Part shown: positions 22,790-35,600 of the stretch, in pieces
Position numbering within the stretch: position 1 is the stretch's first letter
How the letters are laid out: each line of letters opens with the position of its first letter
Source of the DNA: Parietaria judaica
Taxonomy: Eukaryota > Streptophyta > Magnoliopsida > Rosales > Urticaceae
Direction: 5' to 3'
Length of the DNA stretch: 64,000 nt
NCBI GenBank assembly: GCA_954871525.1
Contig: OX940870.1
Location: forward strand, 13,423,501-13,487,500
The notes under the pieces: model-generated
What the model was told of the DNA's origin: nothing
Database searches by the model: none
Seen by the model: the letters and a program-made list of their open reading frames with translations, nothing else
Program-made: the position numbers and the translations under genes

Positions 22790-25700
22790 ATGCCAGTTAA
22801 AATGTTCTCCGACAAACAAGATATGGAAATCTCTGCAATGACTCTGATGTCTCAAAAACAAAGCAACATGGTCAATGTCACCGAATCCCTGAGCAAACTG
22901 GCTATTAGTGGATCTTCAGAGAAACACAAAATAGCAGAGCAGATTGCTCTAAATTCAATGAATAAGAGGAAAATAATGTACACATACCAGGAAGATGACT
23001 TCCAGAATGGTAATGCTGATCAGTCAACGTTAACATCATGTTTCGTTGATAACTCATCCTTCAACTGGATATTAGATTCAGGAGCTAATGATCATGCATG
23101 TAATTCTCTTCAGTCTCTTGACTCATTAGAAGAAATTCATGAAGGACCAGCTTTAAAAGTAGGGAACGGAGAGTTCTTACAGGCTAAAGCTGTCGGGAAT
23201 CTAAGACTGACATTTGGTAACAAATTTCTATTTGTTAATAATGTGTTCTATTATCCAAATGTCTGTAGGAATATACTCTCAGCTTTTCTGTTGTACAAAA
23301 AAGGATACACCTTAAAATTTCGAGGGTCCCATTGGATCATCACAAAGGATGGTGTATATATTTGTACTGCAAAAGCAGAAAATGGATTGTATATTCTGAG
23401 ACCGGATTATGGAAGTTGTTTGAGTGCTGAAATGTTTAAATTGGCAATGCCAAAGTCAATTAAGAAACCAAAAATTGATAATGATATGCAAACCTATAAG
23501 TGGCACTTAAGATTGGGTCATATTAATCTAGACAGGATAAACAGGCTAGTTAAGGAAGGGCCCCTTAAAGAACTTACAATCGGTTCTTTGCCTGTTTGTG
23601 AATCCTGTATAGAAGGTAAAATGACTAAGAGACCCTTTTCGGCAAAGGGTGAAAGAGCCACTAAACCATTAGAACTCGTCCACACTGATGTATGTGGTCC
23701 CATGAACATACAGGCAAGAGGTGGAATTGAATATTTTGTCACCTTCATTGATGACTATTCGAGATATGGTTATGTTTACCTCATGGCAAAGAAATCTGAA
23801 ACTTTGGGTAAGTTCAAGGAATTTCTAGCTGAGGCTGAAAAACAACTAGGACTATCATTAAAATCTCTTAGATCTGATCGAGGAGGAGAATACCTTGATC
23901 ATGAATTCTGTGATCTCTTGATCGAGAAAGGTATAACATCTCAATTGACAGCTCCCGGCACACCAGAGCAAAATGGTGTAGCAGAGAGGAGAAACAGGAC
24001 CTTACTAGAAATGGTAAGGCCAATGCTAAGCTACTCATCACTTCCTAATTCATTCTGGGGATATGCTTTGTTGACGGCCACCAACATTCTAAATGTTGTA
24101 CCGTCAAAGTCTGTTTCAAGAACACCCCAAGAATTATGGAATGGCAGAATACCAAATCTGCGCCATTACAGAATATGGGGATGTCCAGCTCATGTAAGGA
24201 CTGGAAACAGAAACAAGTTGGAATCACGAACAGAAGTATGTCTGTTTGTGGGATATTCCAAAGAGACAAAAGGAGGTTTATTTTATAGTCCACAAAGCAA
24301 GAAAGTATTTGTTTCTACAAATGCAACCTTTCTAGAAGAGGACTATATGATAAACTTCAAACCTCGAAGCAAAGTTGTGCTTGAGGAAGTGTCATGTGAC
24401 AAAGTCACAATGCCTCCAACTATGACTGTTGTAGAGGATCATGCAGAAACCACGGTCCCAAATCAGAACCAAAGGGTGCCTAGACGTAGTGGGAGGTTCA
24501 AAAGACCAGTTGAACGCTACGAGCATTCCCAATTGAAATTTCACCTAGCTGTTACAAACACTAGTGTTGAAGATCCGACAAGCTTCAAGGAAGCTATGAT
24601 GGATCCTGATAAGGGAGAATGGCAGGAAGCCATGAACCAAGAAATAGAATCAATGGATTCTAATGAAGTCTGGGAACTTGTAGACCTACCTGATGATTTC
24701 AAAACCATAGGGAATAAATGAGTGTACAAGAGAAAGAGAGGAGTGGACGGGAAGGTTGAAACCTTCAAGGCTAGACTAGTGGCAAAGGGTTTTACCCAGA
24801 GGGAAGGTATTGATTTCGATGAGACCTTCGCTCCAGTCGCTAAGTATAAGTCCATCCGGATTCTCATGGCCATAGCCTGAAGTCTCAATTACGAGATATG
24901 GCAGATGGACGTCAAAACCGCATTCCTGAACGGGTACATTGACGAGAACATCTATATGGACCAACCAGAAGGGTTCGTGCAACAGGGTCAAGAAGGGAAA
25001 GTTTGCAGATTACTCAAGTCCATTTATGGATTGAAGCAAGCTTCCAGATCCTGGAATCTAAGGTTTGATGAGACCATCAAGACCTATGGGTTCATTCAGA
25101 ATGAAACTGAAGCCTGCATTTATAAACTCAACGATGAGTCCGTGGAAATTTTTCTTGTTCTATACGTCGATGATATTCTTCTCATTGGAAACAGTGTGAA
25201 AAGATTATCAGACGTGAAAGCGTGGCTATCTACACAATTCCAAATGAAGGATATGGGAGAAGCCAGTTATGTTCTTGGGATCCGTATTTTTAGGGATCAC
25301 AATAACAGGCTTCTAGCCTTGTCACAAGCAGCTTACATCGATAAGGTGCTTGAACGTTTTGCAATGACAAACTCCAAGGGTGGTAACTTACCAACCAGGC
25401 ATGGAGTGTTCCTTAGTAGGAACCAGTGTCCAACTTCTCCGGAAGAGCAAGACGAGATGAGGCGGGTACCCTATGCTTCAGCAGTGGGAAGTCTGATGTA
25501 CGCTATGCAGTGTACAAGACCAGACATCTGTTATACTGTGGGAATGGTTAGTAGATACCAATCCAACCCTGGTATGCCTCACTGGATTGCAGTGAAGAAC
25601 ATTCTCAAGTATCTTCGGAGAACGAGAAACTATATGTTAGTGTTTTCAGGAACAGATTTGAATCCACTAGGGTACACTGACTCTGATTTTATGTCTGACA

Positions 25701-26149
25701 AAGACGCGAGAAAATCAACTTCGGGAGCAGTGTACACCCTTGCTGGTGGAGCGATATTCCGGAGAAGCGTAAAGCAATCCTGTATCGCAGATTCCACTAT
25801 GGAAGCTGAATATGTGGCTGCATGTGAAGCAGCCAAAGAATCAGTTTGGCTAAAGAATTTCTACTTGGAACTGGGTGTAGTCCCAGATGTAGGTGGACCA
25901 CAAACTCTATACTGTGATAACAGTGGAGCTGTGGCCAATTCGAAAGAGCCCCGAGACCATAACAAAGCAAAACATATAGAGAGGAAATACCATCTCATTA
26001 GAGAGATAGTACGTCGAGGGGACGTACGGGTTGTGAAAATAGCATCGGAGGACAATCTGGCTGATCCATTTACCAAGACGTTGCCAGAGAAAATATTCAG
26101 GAGGCATCTGGATAATATGGGCGTGAAAGACATGAGTCATCTTCTTTAA
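22790..26149 (+). pseudogene. Copia pol (protease-integrase-RT-RNase H), two nonsense codons
   Basis: A single frame from 22790 to 26149, broken only by TGA at 24719-24721 and TGA at 24878-24880. Order: aspartic protease (WILDSGANDHACN, Asp about residue 96), GAG-pre-integrase (WHLRLGHINLDR, CESCIEGKM), integrase with DDE core (HTDVCGPM, APGTPEQNGVAERRNRTL), RT spanning both stops (QMDVKTAFLNG, LYVDDILLIGN) and RNase H (DSTMEAEYVA, KHIERKYHLIRE). Both stops are of the transition type expected from cytosine deamination. They fall in the first RT motifs, so this copy cannot make RT itself. The N-terminus lacks gag sequence. Confidence 0.93.
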
Positions 26150-26164
26150 GTACAAGTGGGAGAT

Positions 26165-28920
26165 TGTTGGACATGTGTGTCCTTAAACAAGATATTTAAC
26201 CATTTGTAAAAGATTATGACAAGTCGTTGAATAAAGATGGTACTTATTATGTTAATCTTATTATAGTTTCTGTAGAGTAAAATAGAATGTTTGATTCCAT
26301 AGTTCATAAAGGATGCAATTATGTTATTATTATCACAAAGGAGTCATGTGAGGGAGAATTAATAAACATAATAAATGAACTTAAAATGTCCGTGACCTGA
26401 TTAACTGGGTGGGAGCCCATTAATCGGTAAGGTCATTAATGTGACTGAAGTGACAATCCTATTCTGGATTTTGTGTGTGTCTACACTCACTAGAAGTGCA
26501 TTAAGTATGAAGCGTCCTCATACTGGACTGGACCTGACTTAAACTCAAGAAAGTTGTCATATAAGACCGTCACTGACAACTTGTAGTTGAGTCGCAAAAT
26601 GATGATCAAATGGATATTAGTTCTAAGTCCTGAGTGGTCATGAGTCTAAGCTACTGGCTTGATTGTTCTTTGATTTAACCGTTAAAGAACACAAGACATT
26701 ACCTCTGTTCCCAACACTATTATTTTGGGAACATGATAGTCAGTAGTGAAGGATTGCTTGATCATAGATATGGGCATCACACAGCTCTCTTCAGAGTCAT
26801 GATGATTCCCTTGATTGTCAGTGGTGAGAAGTGAGAGGTACCCGTGCGCAACTTATGAATCGAAACCATAAGTGGGTTGCTCATAATATTACTGGCTGAG
26901 TCAAGGATGAAAATGCATTGAGGGGCATTACGGTATGAACCGCCTGCTCATGTGTGAGTCATCAAGTGAAAGGACAATAATCGGTATTTGATTGAATCTA
27001 ATGGACACCCTGCTGTATATAAGGGAATAATATATACCGTATCACTAAAGAGTGCAGCCTCGGGTCTATAGTGGAATCACTTCGAGGTTTGACGAACAAC
27101 TAGCAGTTCGTTGGAGCTTAAGTGATACGGGTCCATGGTCCCCAGGATAGCTCCGTAACGGATGATACGTACGTGATTAAAATGCATTCTGGATAATGTT
27201 TAATCATTTGGCTCGACTTATAAAACTGACAAGTCTGTGACAGACGTCAGATAGTTTTATCGATAGCGTGGCAAAAGTATCATATTTTGGTACACGAAAG
27301 TAACTGATAAAAAGAAAGTTAGAATTTAGATTTTAGAACAGCACCATATTGTTCTAAATTAAATTCTAAGCAACTTTGCTTTTTGAACTAAGTCATTCTG
27401 ACTTACGGTTTGTGATTTATGGATTTTCTAAGTTTATGACTCGGTTCGATAAACTTTGAAATTAAATCACATGTCATGAATTTAAATGATGGTGTAGCAC
27501 CATGACATTTAATGTGTGAAAAAGAGATCAGGATTTATTAATATAATTTGATTATTTGGATTTGATTATTAATATCTTATTAATAATTAATTAATAATTA
27601 AAGGATTTATATTAATGAATAAATAATATATATTCATGTATTATTTAATGTGTAATTCGAATTAGGGTTTGAGTATAACAAACCCTAGATAAATTCGAAT
27701 AACCAATCTTGAGAGATTTTATTTTTGCGGCATAAATACCTAAGGTCTGGTATAATGGCAAAAACCCTGAAATCAATTTAATCCATTGGATTGGTCATGA
27801 TTGAGTATCAACCGTTGGATTGAGATAATTGATTCAAACCCTAAAGTAATTCGAAATTGAAACTTGGTGACCAAGTTTAGATATTTCGAATTAGCTTAAT
27901 TAATTCTGTCCGTTGGATCGGTTTTGAGATCTTATCTTTAAGCTGTCGGATTAGAAATTAATTAACATTATATATATGATATTAAATTCGAATAAATATT
28001 AGGATAAAAGTTCGAATTAGGGTTTTATAAAACCCTAGGGTATTTGACTTTATCCCTAATTGATTTGATTCATTGGATTGGTTAAAGATTTAATTTTAAC
28101 CATTGGATCTAGATAATCAATAACAAATTCGAATTTGAATATATATATATATAATAAAATTCGAAAAATATATGATATGATCTTATCTTATATTATTCAA
28201 TTAATTAAATCCCTGATTAATTATATCCATTGGATCTAGATGAGATTAAATCTGGATCATTGGATTGAAATAATTATTTATATTTAATTATAAGAATTCG
28301 AATAAAGGGAGGGAATATCTCCAAATCGGTTACAGCTTGAGCCTATAAAAGGGAAGCTCATTCTACACATTCAACACACCTTTCCCCAGAGTAAAAACTC
28401 GAGCTCTCCCTCTCTCTCTAGGGTCTGCGAGTTTTTGCTTCTGATCTCTTTTTCTGGTTCGGCTTAGGAGATATTTTTCTCCGGTAGCTTTAAAAGAACC
28501 TTCAGTTAAATTTTGCGACGGAGTCCTGCCAGCGAAGCCCACGCTTCGGTAGCGAGGAATCCAGCAGTCATATCCCGGAAGATCACGGGAGTTTCCCTCA
28601 GCACCGGCGGAGCCCTGCCCAATTTCAGAACGCGCAGCCGGAATCGTCAACTGAGGTACGGCCTTATGCATTGGGTAAATAAATGCGACCAATTACTGCT
28701 TTCTATTTATTTCCTATTTCGACTAGATTATTAATAATGAATATGAAAATATTGAATTCGAAATATTTATCAGATCTCGTTTTTTATTATTACCCGATAT
28801 CCGTGTCGTCGGTCCGATAACAGGATTTCCGCTTTAAAATGAATTTTTAAATGTTACCGGGACGGCCCGGAGGCTATTATCGTGGTAAGGAAGTCGACTT
28901 GATACCATCTATTTCCAACA
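26165..28920 (+). repeat. 3' LTR of the young Copia element
   Basis: Same length as the 5' LTR, offset by exactly 7,990 bases. It is preceded by AAGTGGGAGAT, the polypurine tract. Differences from the 5' LTR: one at 26639 (G for A) and six in the last 360 bases (near 28565, 28692, 28730, 28776, 28785 and 28910). Confidence 0.95.
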
Positions 28921-28925
28921 CGTGA

Positions 28926-30067
28926 AGGGGTGAAAACGGGCCGAAACTTTGATGCAGGTTAGGTTAAACAAATTTCTGAATAAAGAAATCTATACCGGTT
29001 GGAAATTCGGATTTTGACAAAAATAGGCTATCAATGAAGATAATAGAGAACAAGGAATAGAAATTTAATATAAGCTATTCAAATTTAACCTTGAGTTCAA
29101 ATGAAAAATCATAAAAATAAAACACGATATATTGTTGAGTGTGAAGCCTAATTTACACGAAAAGGCTACCGAGACCCAATGCATAGCCGTCATCAGTGTG
29201 TTTTGGTGCAGAGCCGTCATCAGTGTGTTTTGTAGGAGAGAGAGAGAGAGAGGCGAGATTAAGCGTATAACCAAAATTTCCGATTGAGAGATTGATAGTG
29301 GATCGAGTTTTACAAACGGCAAGTGGACGCACCTCCTGTACTGGGATCGAACCATTGTAATTCTGGTGTTAATTTTCAATATCGTCTATTGCTTATCGTT
29401 TTTTAATTTGAAAATTAAAACAAAATTCCTAACCACTATTATTCAGAAGCATTGTAAACAAGTACATGAAACTCGGTTTTGGATATTTCAAACCCTAAAA
29501 CTCGAAACCTGCTTTCACTTTTTATTTTGGATGTGGGTACTAGGATCGAGAAGCCCACTTTACCCACGGATTTTAAAACTAAATCGATTTTAATTGCTCA
29601 AAAGTCTACGGTTTGGTGGTCGAGTGTGGAATAATAAGTGGAAAATGTGTGGTGTATTCCTTGTGAAAAGCTATTGTTGTCACGTCTAATTAAACTCAAA
29701 TTATGGAAACAGATTTGTATTAGTAACTGAATTATCTCATGCCTTTTGAATGCTGGAGCTCATCCTCGTGGGATATTGGATCTTGTTTTGATTTGCTTGC
29801 GTTCTAGATATGCTTTGAGGAACTCAGATTCTCTTTTCTCTTCTTTTTTATTATTTTATATGAGGCGTCTAATGATAAGGTCAGGATGATATAATTACTT
29901 CTACAAATTTTAAAAAGTAAATGATTGAAAATAAAACTAATAATATTAAATTTGGTACATAAGATCTTTATTTAAGAAACAAAAAAAGAGTATCCAAGTA
30001 TCACTATCTACTATTTTTTTAAAAGGTATAAAACAAATGTTCCATTTGTGAATTTCAATGAACTCAT
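28926..30067. other. Spacer right of the young Copia element
   Basis: AT-rich, no gene seen. Starting GGGGTGAAAACGGGCC and containing GATTTTGACAAAAATAGG and ACCTGCTTTCAC further on, it may be a decayed MITE into which the Copia element jumped. A 17-base word containing CCGTCATCAGTGTGTTTTG occurs twice at 29188-29230. Confidence 0.4.
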
Positions 30068-30075
30068 ATTCTCAT

Positions 30076-30318
30076 CATAGGCGGAACCAGAAGTCGGAAA
30101 GAGGGGGGGCTGACTCTTAATTTACTAAAGCTGAAACACAAACACATGTATTTGGACTTGGATTAGGCTTAATAACAATTAAAAAATTATTGGGGGGGGG
30201 GGGCTAGATTTTTAATTTTATAGGGGCTGACATCTGTTTTTTGCTTGAAGCTAATGGCAAATACAAGATCCTTGGGGTGGCTTCAGCCAAGGTCCCTTTG
30301 AACGTGCTTCCGCCTTTG
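30076..30318. mobile_element. GGCGGAGCC-type MITE, copy 1
   Basis: Ends CATAGGCGGAACCAG and, inverted, CAAAGGCGGAAGCAC. They are flanked by an 8-bp duplication ATTCTCAT (30068-30075 and 30319-30326). The interior has G-runs (30190-30202, about 13 G) and is related to copy 2 downstream. Non-coding. Confidence 0.75.
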
Positions 30319-30534
30319 ATTCTCATAAATATTTTTTACTAATACTTAATTAACATGGCATTGTAATATGTCGGTTTCTTTTTTATAAATAAATTCGACA
30401 TTTGTATTATTGACAATTTTCTAGCCTTCGGCATGTTAGAATAAATGTTTCATCATTATATGCCTTCGTGTAGCATAATATGATGTTTTTAGTATGCAAT
30501 TTTTTGGATTATTTACGTGGTTGCATTTACAACT

Positions 30535-30761
30535 AAGGGCGGAGCCAGAACATTAATCAAGAGGGGGTGAAAATTAATAGACCAATTTTTGTTAAAAAAA
30601 TAAATTAAAAATTTGATTCCACTACACTATAGTGACATTTAGTCTATAAATACTATGCTTATTATTTATATATAAATTTATATAATAATATGAACACATT
30701 AAAATAAAAAATAACGAGCTCAGACCAAGTGGGGGCGGTCGCCCCCCTTGGCTCCGCCCTG
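30535..30761. mobile_element. GGCGGAGCC-type MITE, copy 2
   Basis: Ends AAGGGCGGAGCCAG and, inverted, CAGGGCGGAGCCAAG. They are flanked by a perfect 9-bp duplication TTTACAACT (30526-30534 and 30762-30770). The 9-bp duplication points to a Mutator-like mobiliser, while copy 1 shows 8 bp, so the superfamily is open. Confidence 0.82.
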
Positions 30762-30864
30762 TTTACAACTATACGATTTGATAAGGCAATATTAAAATCA
30801 TAGAGAATTAAAAAGCTAAATATTTTACGAAATATATAATTGAAATGTATTTGTCCCACGTTGG

Positions 30865-31504
30865 TGTTGGGTTTTTCGATGACTTTTCTCAATCCCGAGG
30901 CGAAAATCATGGGATATCATCGAACAATAAAGATCTAGAATAATTACGAGAATTAAGATATCGTTAGAGGTCGTTACCAAACTTTGGTACTTTTGCCAAC
31001 TGTACCGAAAATAGCCGATTCCTTGGTTTTGGTGCTTGCCGATTTCTCCTTGATCCGGATTCCAGCGCCTCAAATGTTGCGCCTCTATTTCGTCCACCAC
31101 GTCACTCGGGAACGTCTTAGATGACCGGAAAACACCTCGGAGGATAGGTTAGATCCTTGTCGGTGTTTAGATGATCAACCGTTGATTGAACCGGGGAGCT
31201 AGCCGCGAATTCGACTCTATAGGAGGAGAGCTCAAATTCCTAGGAGGCTAGGGTTGTGTTGTGTGTTTAATTATGAGTCATGATAGGGTATTTATAATAC
31301 CCTATGGTCATGACCTAGTGGGCTTTCTAAAAGCCCACCTAATGGGCTTTCTAAAAGCCCAATCATGGATTAATTAATCTATTATTAATTAATATGAATC
31401 ATAATTAATACTTGGGCCCGAGTGGGCCCATAATGTCGGTTATTGTATCGGTTTGATATCCGATAACCCGAGAGATACAATATCGGGTTCGGGCATAACC
31501 AACA
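30865..31504 (-). repeat. 3' LTR of the minus-strand Copia element
   Basis: 640 bp. It carries the same TATA-containing palindrome AGGGTATTTATAATACCCT as the other LTR and the repeated GGGCTTTCTAAAAGCCCA words near 31320-31360. Confidence 0.93.
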
Positions 31505-31520
31505 ATCTCCCACTTGCACG
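31505..31520 (-). promoter_or_regulatory. Polypurine tract of the minus-strand Copia element
   Basis: On the element strand CGTGCAAGTGGGAGAT directly precedes the 3' LTR; AAGTGGGAGAT is the same tract as in the other Copia element. Confidence 0.8.
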
Positions 31521-32685
31521 AACGCACCGGATTGGCTATCTCCGTTCACGCACTGCACCTAAAGTATTACTCGAGAATGCCGCCTTGGGTTAGATGTACA
31601 CTCTCTCAGCTACTCATGCCTGGTTCATCAAAGTTACAAGCGAAGTTTGTTTCATTGTAATTTAATCATCATACTCTGTTTCCGTTGCGAGTTCGGTGTG
31701 ACTCTTTAGGATTCTGTAGTGTTGGCCACATACTCATATGAGTATGCAAGAAGTAAGTGGCCTCCACCTAGACTTAACTCCCCCCAATCTACAAAACTTT
31801 AAATCCTCTTTTATAGATTAATCGAGGTGAACCATGTGGTTCTTTACGATTAAAATAATGTATATGACTGATTCCTTCAACATCTTTTACATCTCTAGAT
31901 GAGGCACAGGTCATGGTTTGGAACACCTGTTAAGCCTTGATCTAATTTTCTGATTCAGGTATAAGTATTGAAACAACAAAAACAAAAACTCTTTTGATTT
32001 TCCTGTGGCCACAGATTTCATTTTACTTATACTATTCAGAAGGCCCCGAGTGTATTGCCCCAAAAGGAATGGGGAGATGCATGTTTTCTTGAAACGCCAT
32101 CCCATCCTACAAGGTTCATCACACGCCCAACTACAGCTGTTATGACTTTCCAGTTACGGTAAGCGTTGAGTTGTAATCTAAGCATGCGACTTACCCAGTG
32201 ATGGACTCATGATGTTCTCAAACTTTGGAGTCTCTTCATATCTCTAAGTTTCTCAGTGTCCCCTTGTTCCAAGGTTTTGTTTCCATGTGAGAATACTTAG
32301 AGTGCGAGTCTTCCAGCACTGCTAGTCTTTCCGACTAGTGCCTACATGTATAAGAATATCTCTTAGATATCAAGGACTTCTTCCTTTTATCTTAACAACA
32401 TGTACCAGTCAATTAAAAATATCATTGATAGTCCCTCTTTATTTCTTCATAATGATTTCTTTGACTGGGGAAATTTAAGATTATCTTGAAGACATCTTAG
32501 GAACTACATTTGTATAGCTTGATATCAATGATTTTTAAATAAAATATTGATATGAACCTTTTAAATGATGAAACTTGCCTTTTAAAGAAATAATATTGTG
32601 CTTCAAATTTAATGAATAATAATGATTACATAAAATTTGTCCCTGAACCAAAATCATGTTCAGTTAATAAAATCGCAGCAGATAT
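31521..32685 (-). other. 3' non-coding region of the minus-strand Copia element
   Basis: About 1.2 kb between the end of pol and the polypurine tract without a recognisable reading frame, unusually long for Copia. The short frame at 31911-32105 has no domain. It is part of the retroelement rather than host sequence. Confidence 0.6.
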
Positions 32686-35600
32686 CTATGGGTTCTTTAT
32701 CCCAATGCTTTCCGCATGACGAAAATGCTTTTCTTTCGACAAAGACTTTGTCATCGGATCTGCTACATTTTCTTCAGTGTCTACTCTCTTCATCTCTATG
32801 TCCTTCCGATCAACAATGTCTCTGATCAGATGGTATTTTCTGAGTACATGCTTCGCTGTCTTGTGTGATCTTGGTTCCTTGGCTTGTGCTATAGCTCTGT
32901 TGTTGTCACAGAACAGCTTCACAGGATCACCAATGCTTGGAACTACACCAAGATCAGAAACAAATTTCTTGATCCATACAGCCTCTTTTGCATCATCAGA
33001 TGCAGCAATGTACTCAGATTATGTGGTTGAATCAGCTACCGTAGTTTGTTTACTGCTGTTCCACGTAACAGCACCACCATTTGCACAGAATACATATCCT
33101 GTTTGAGATTTGAAATCATCCGTGTCTGTATATCCTTCAAAAGTTAATTCTTTTGCACCACCGTATGTCAAACATCTATCTTTTGTTCTGTTTAAATAAC
33201 GCAATATATTCTTAACGGTTGTCCAATGGTTAAAACCAGGGTTGGATTGAAATCTGCTTGTCATGCTTAAGGCAAAAGCTACATCTGGTCTTGTACATAT
33301 CATTGCATACATTATTGAACCAATAGCTGAAGCGTATGGAATTTTCTCCATAATTTTGAGTTCTTCTGAAGAAATCGGGCATTGCTTCTTGGTTAAGTAT
33401 GTCTTATGTGTCATCGGTGTAAAACCTCTTTCCTATTTGTCCATTTTAAACCTTTTAATAATTTTGTCAATATATGTACCTTGACTTAGAGATAAGATTC
33501 TTTGAGTTCTATTTCTTTGAATCTTTACGCCTAGTATGTAGGCGGCTTCTCCTAAGTCTTTCATTGAGAAACATTTTCTCAACCACTCCTTCACTGTCTG
33601 GAGTTCAGATGTATCGTTTCCTATTATCAGTATGTCATCTACATAAAGAATCAAGAAAACTATTTTTCTCCCACTCGATTTGATATATACACAAGGATCG
33701 TCTATGTTCTTAACAAAACCAAAATCAGTAATTGATTCATCAAAACGACGATTCCAGCTTCGAGATGCTTGCTTAAGACCATAAATTGACCTTTTCAATT
33801 TGCAAACCTTGTTAGGATTTTTGCGGTCTATGAAACCTTCAAGTTGTGTCATGTACACATCCTCTTCGAGAACACCATTCAAGAACGCGGTTTTCACGTC
33901 CATTTGCCAAATTTCATAATCATGAAATGCTGCAATGGCTAGCAAGATTCTTATGGACTTAAACATGGCAACAGGAGAGAAAGTTTCATCATAGTCAATA
34001 CCATGAATTTGTCGATAACCTTTAGCGACTAATCTTCCTTTGTAAGTTTGTATTTTGCCATCCATGTCGATCTTCCTTTTGAAGATCCATTTGCAACCAA
34101 TGGGTTTGGACCCTTTGGGAGCATCAACGAGGTCCCATACTTCGTTTCTATACATGGAGTCCATTTCAGAGTTCATGGCTTCCAGCCATTTGTCTGAGTC
34201 ATCTCCTGACATTGCTTCGTTAAAAGATTCAGGTTCTTCGCCATCCTCTTCATGAACCGTTTCATCTTCTATTGAAACAAGAAGGTTCAATTTAAGAGGA
34301 GGTTGACTATCTCTGATTGATCTTTGTGATGTCAGTGTGTAATCTGGTTGCTCACTAATCCCATCTTGTATCGGTACATCGTATAGAACTATATTTTCTT
34401 GAGGTTCTTCGTTGACAATCTCATTTTCAACTTCTTCGTATAGAATAACGTTTTCTATTTGGTTATCAACCATTATCTGATCACGATGTTCGTAACCCGA
34501 TGTGTGAGTACCTTCTGTGTCCATTTCTTGTTCTTGAGTATCTTGTGGTTCATGCTCTTCATTAAGAACAATGTTTCTCCCACTAGACTTTCTAGAGAGA
34601 AAATCTTCTTCTAAGAAAACACCGGTTTTGGCAACTATTATTTTGCCTGTGTGTTTTTTATAGAAGTAATACCCAGGAGTTTCCATTGGGTATCCCACAA
34701 AGTTACATTTAACCGATTTGGGACTGAGCTTGTCAGACATTAGAGTCTTGACATATGCCTAACATCCCCAGATTCTCATGAAATGCAAATCCGGTATTCT
34801 TCCTTTCCACATCTCATATGAGGTTGAAGGAACCGTCTTAGATGGCACACAGTTCAGTGTGGTAGCTGCTGTCATAAGTGCGTGTCCCCATAGGGACTCA
34901 GGTAAGTCAGTTTTATTCATCATCGATCGAACCATGTCCAACAAGGTTCGATTTCTTCTCTCAGATACACCATTTAGTTGGGGTGTACCTGGAGGGGTCA
35001 GTGATGAAATGATTCCCATGTCACGGAGGTAAGCTTTGAAATCATCGCTCAAGTATTCGCCACCTCGATCAGATCGTATGGCTTTAACTTTTCTTGCTAA
35101 TTGATTTTCAGCTTCATTCTTGAATTGCTTGAACTTTTCAAGTGATTCAGATTTGTGTTTCATTAAGTATACATAACCGTATCGACTGAAGTCATCAGTG
35201 AACGTGATGAAATACCTAAAACCTCCTTTAGCCTGAATGGGTATTGGTCCACATACATCTGAATGTATGAGGTCCAATAGTCCTTTCTTTCTCTCACAAG
35301 TTCCTTTAAAGGAAGGCTTTGTCATTTTCCCGACCAAGCAAGATTCACATGTGTGATAAGATTCATAATCAAAATCGTCCAGTCTTCCTTGTTTGTGAAG
35401 CTGAGTAATGCGCTTCTCGCCTATATGGCCAAGTCGACAGTGCCAGAAATAGGCCGTATTGACAAGGTTGGGTTTCGCTCTTTTATTAGAGATGTTATAG
35501 ATATGATTTTCAGAGGTATTCAACGAATAAATACCGTTTGATAAGTAAGCAATACCATAGCAAATACCATCCTTAAAAACCGCACAACGCTTGTTCCCAA

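Larger units (their letters stand above)
18175..28920 (+). mobile_element. Complete young Copia LTR retrotransposon, 10.7 kb, no recognisable gag
   Basis: Two 2,756-bp LTRs (18175-20930, 26165-28920), both TGTTGG...CCAACA, are flanked by a perfect 5-bp target duplication CGTGA at 18170-18174 and 28921-28925. An initiator-Met primer site follows the left LTR and a purine-rich tract precedes the right. By line-by-line reading the LTRs differ at only 7 positions (about 0.25%), so insertion is recent. The pol frame has Copia order (protease, integrase, reverse transcriptase, RNase H) with two in-frame stops. The 1.86 kb between primer site and pol contains no gag-like coding or CCHC knuckle. This is unusual for both its very long LTRs and its missing gag. 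Confidence 0.95.
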
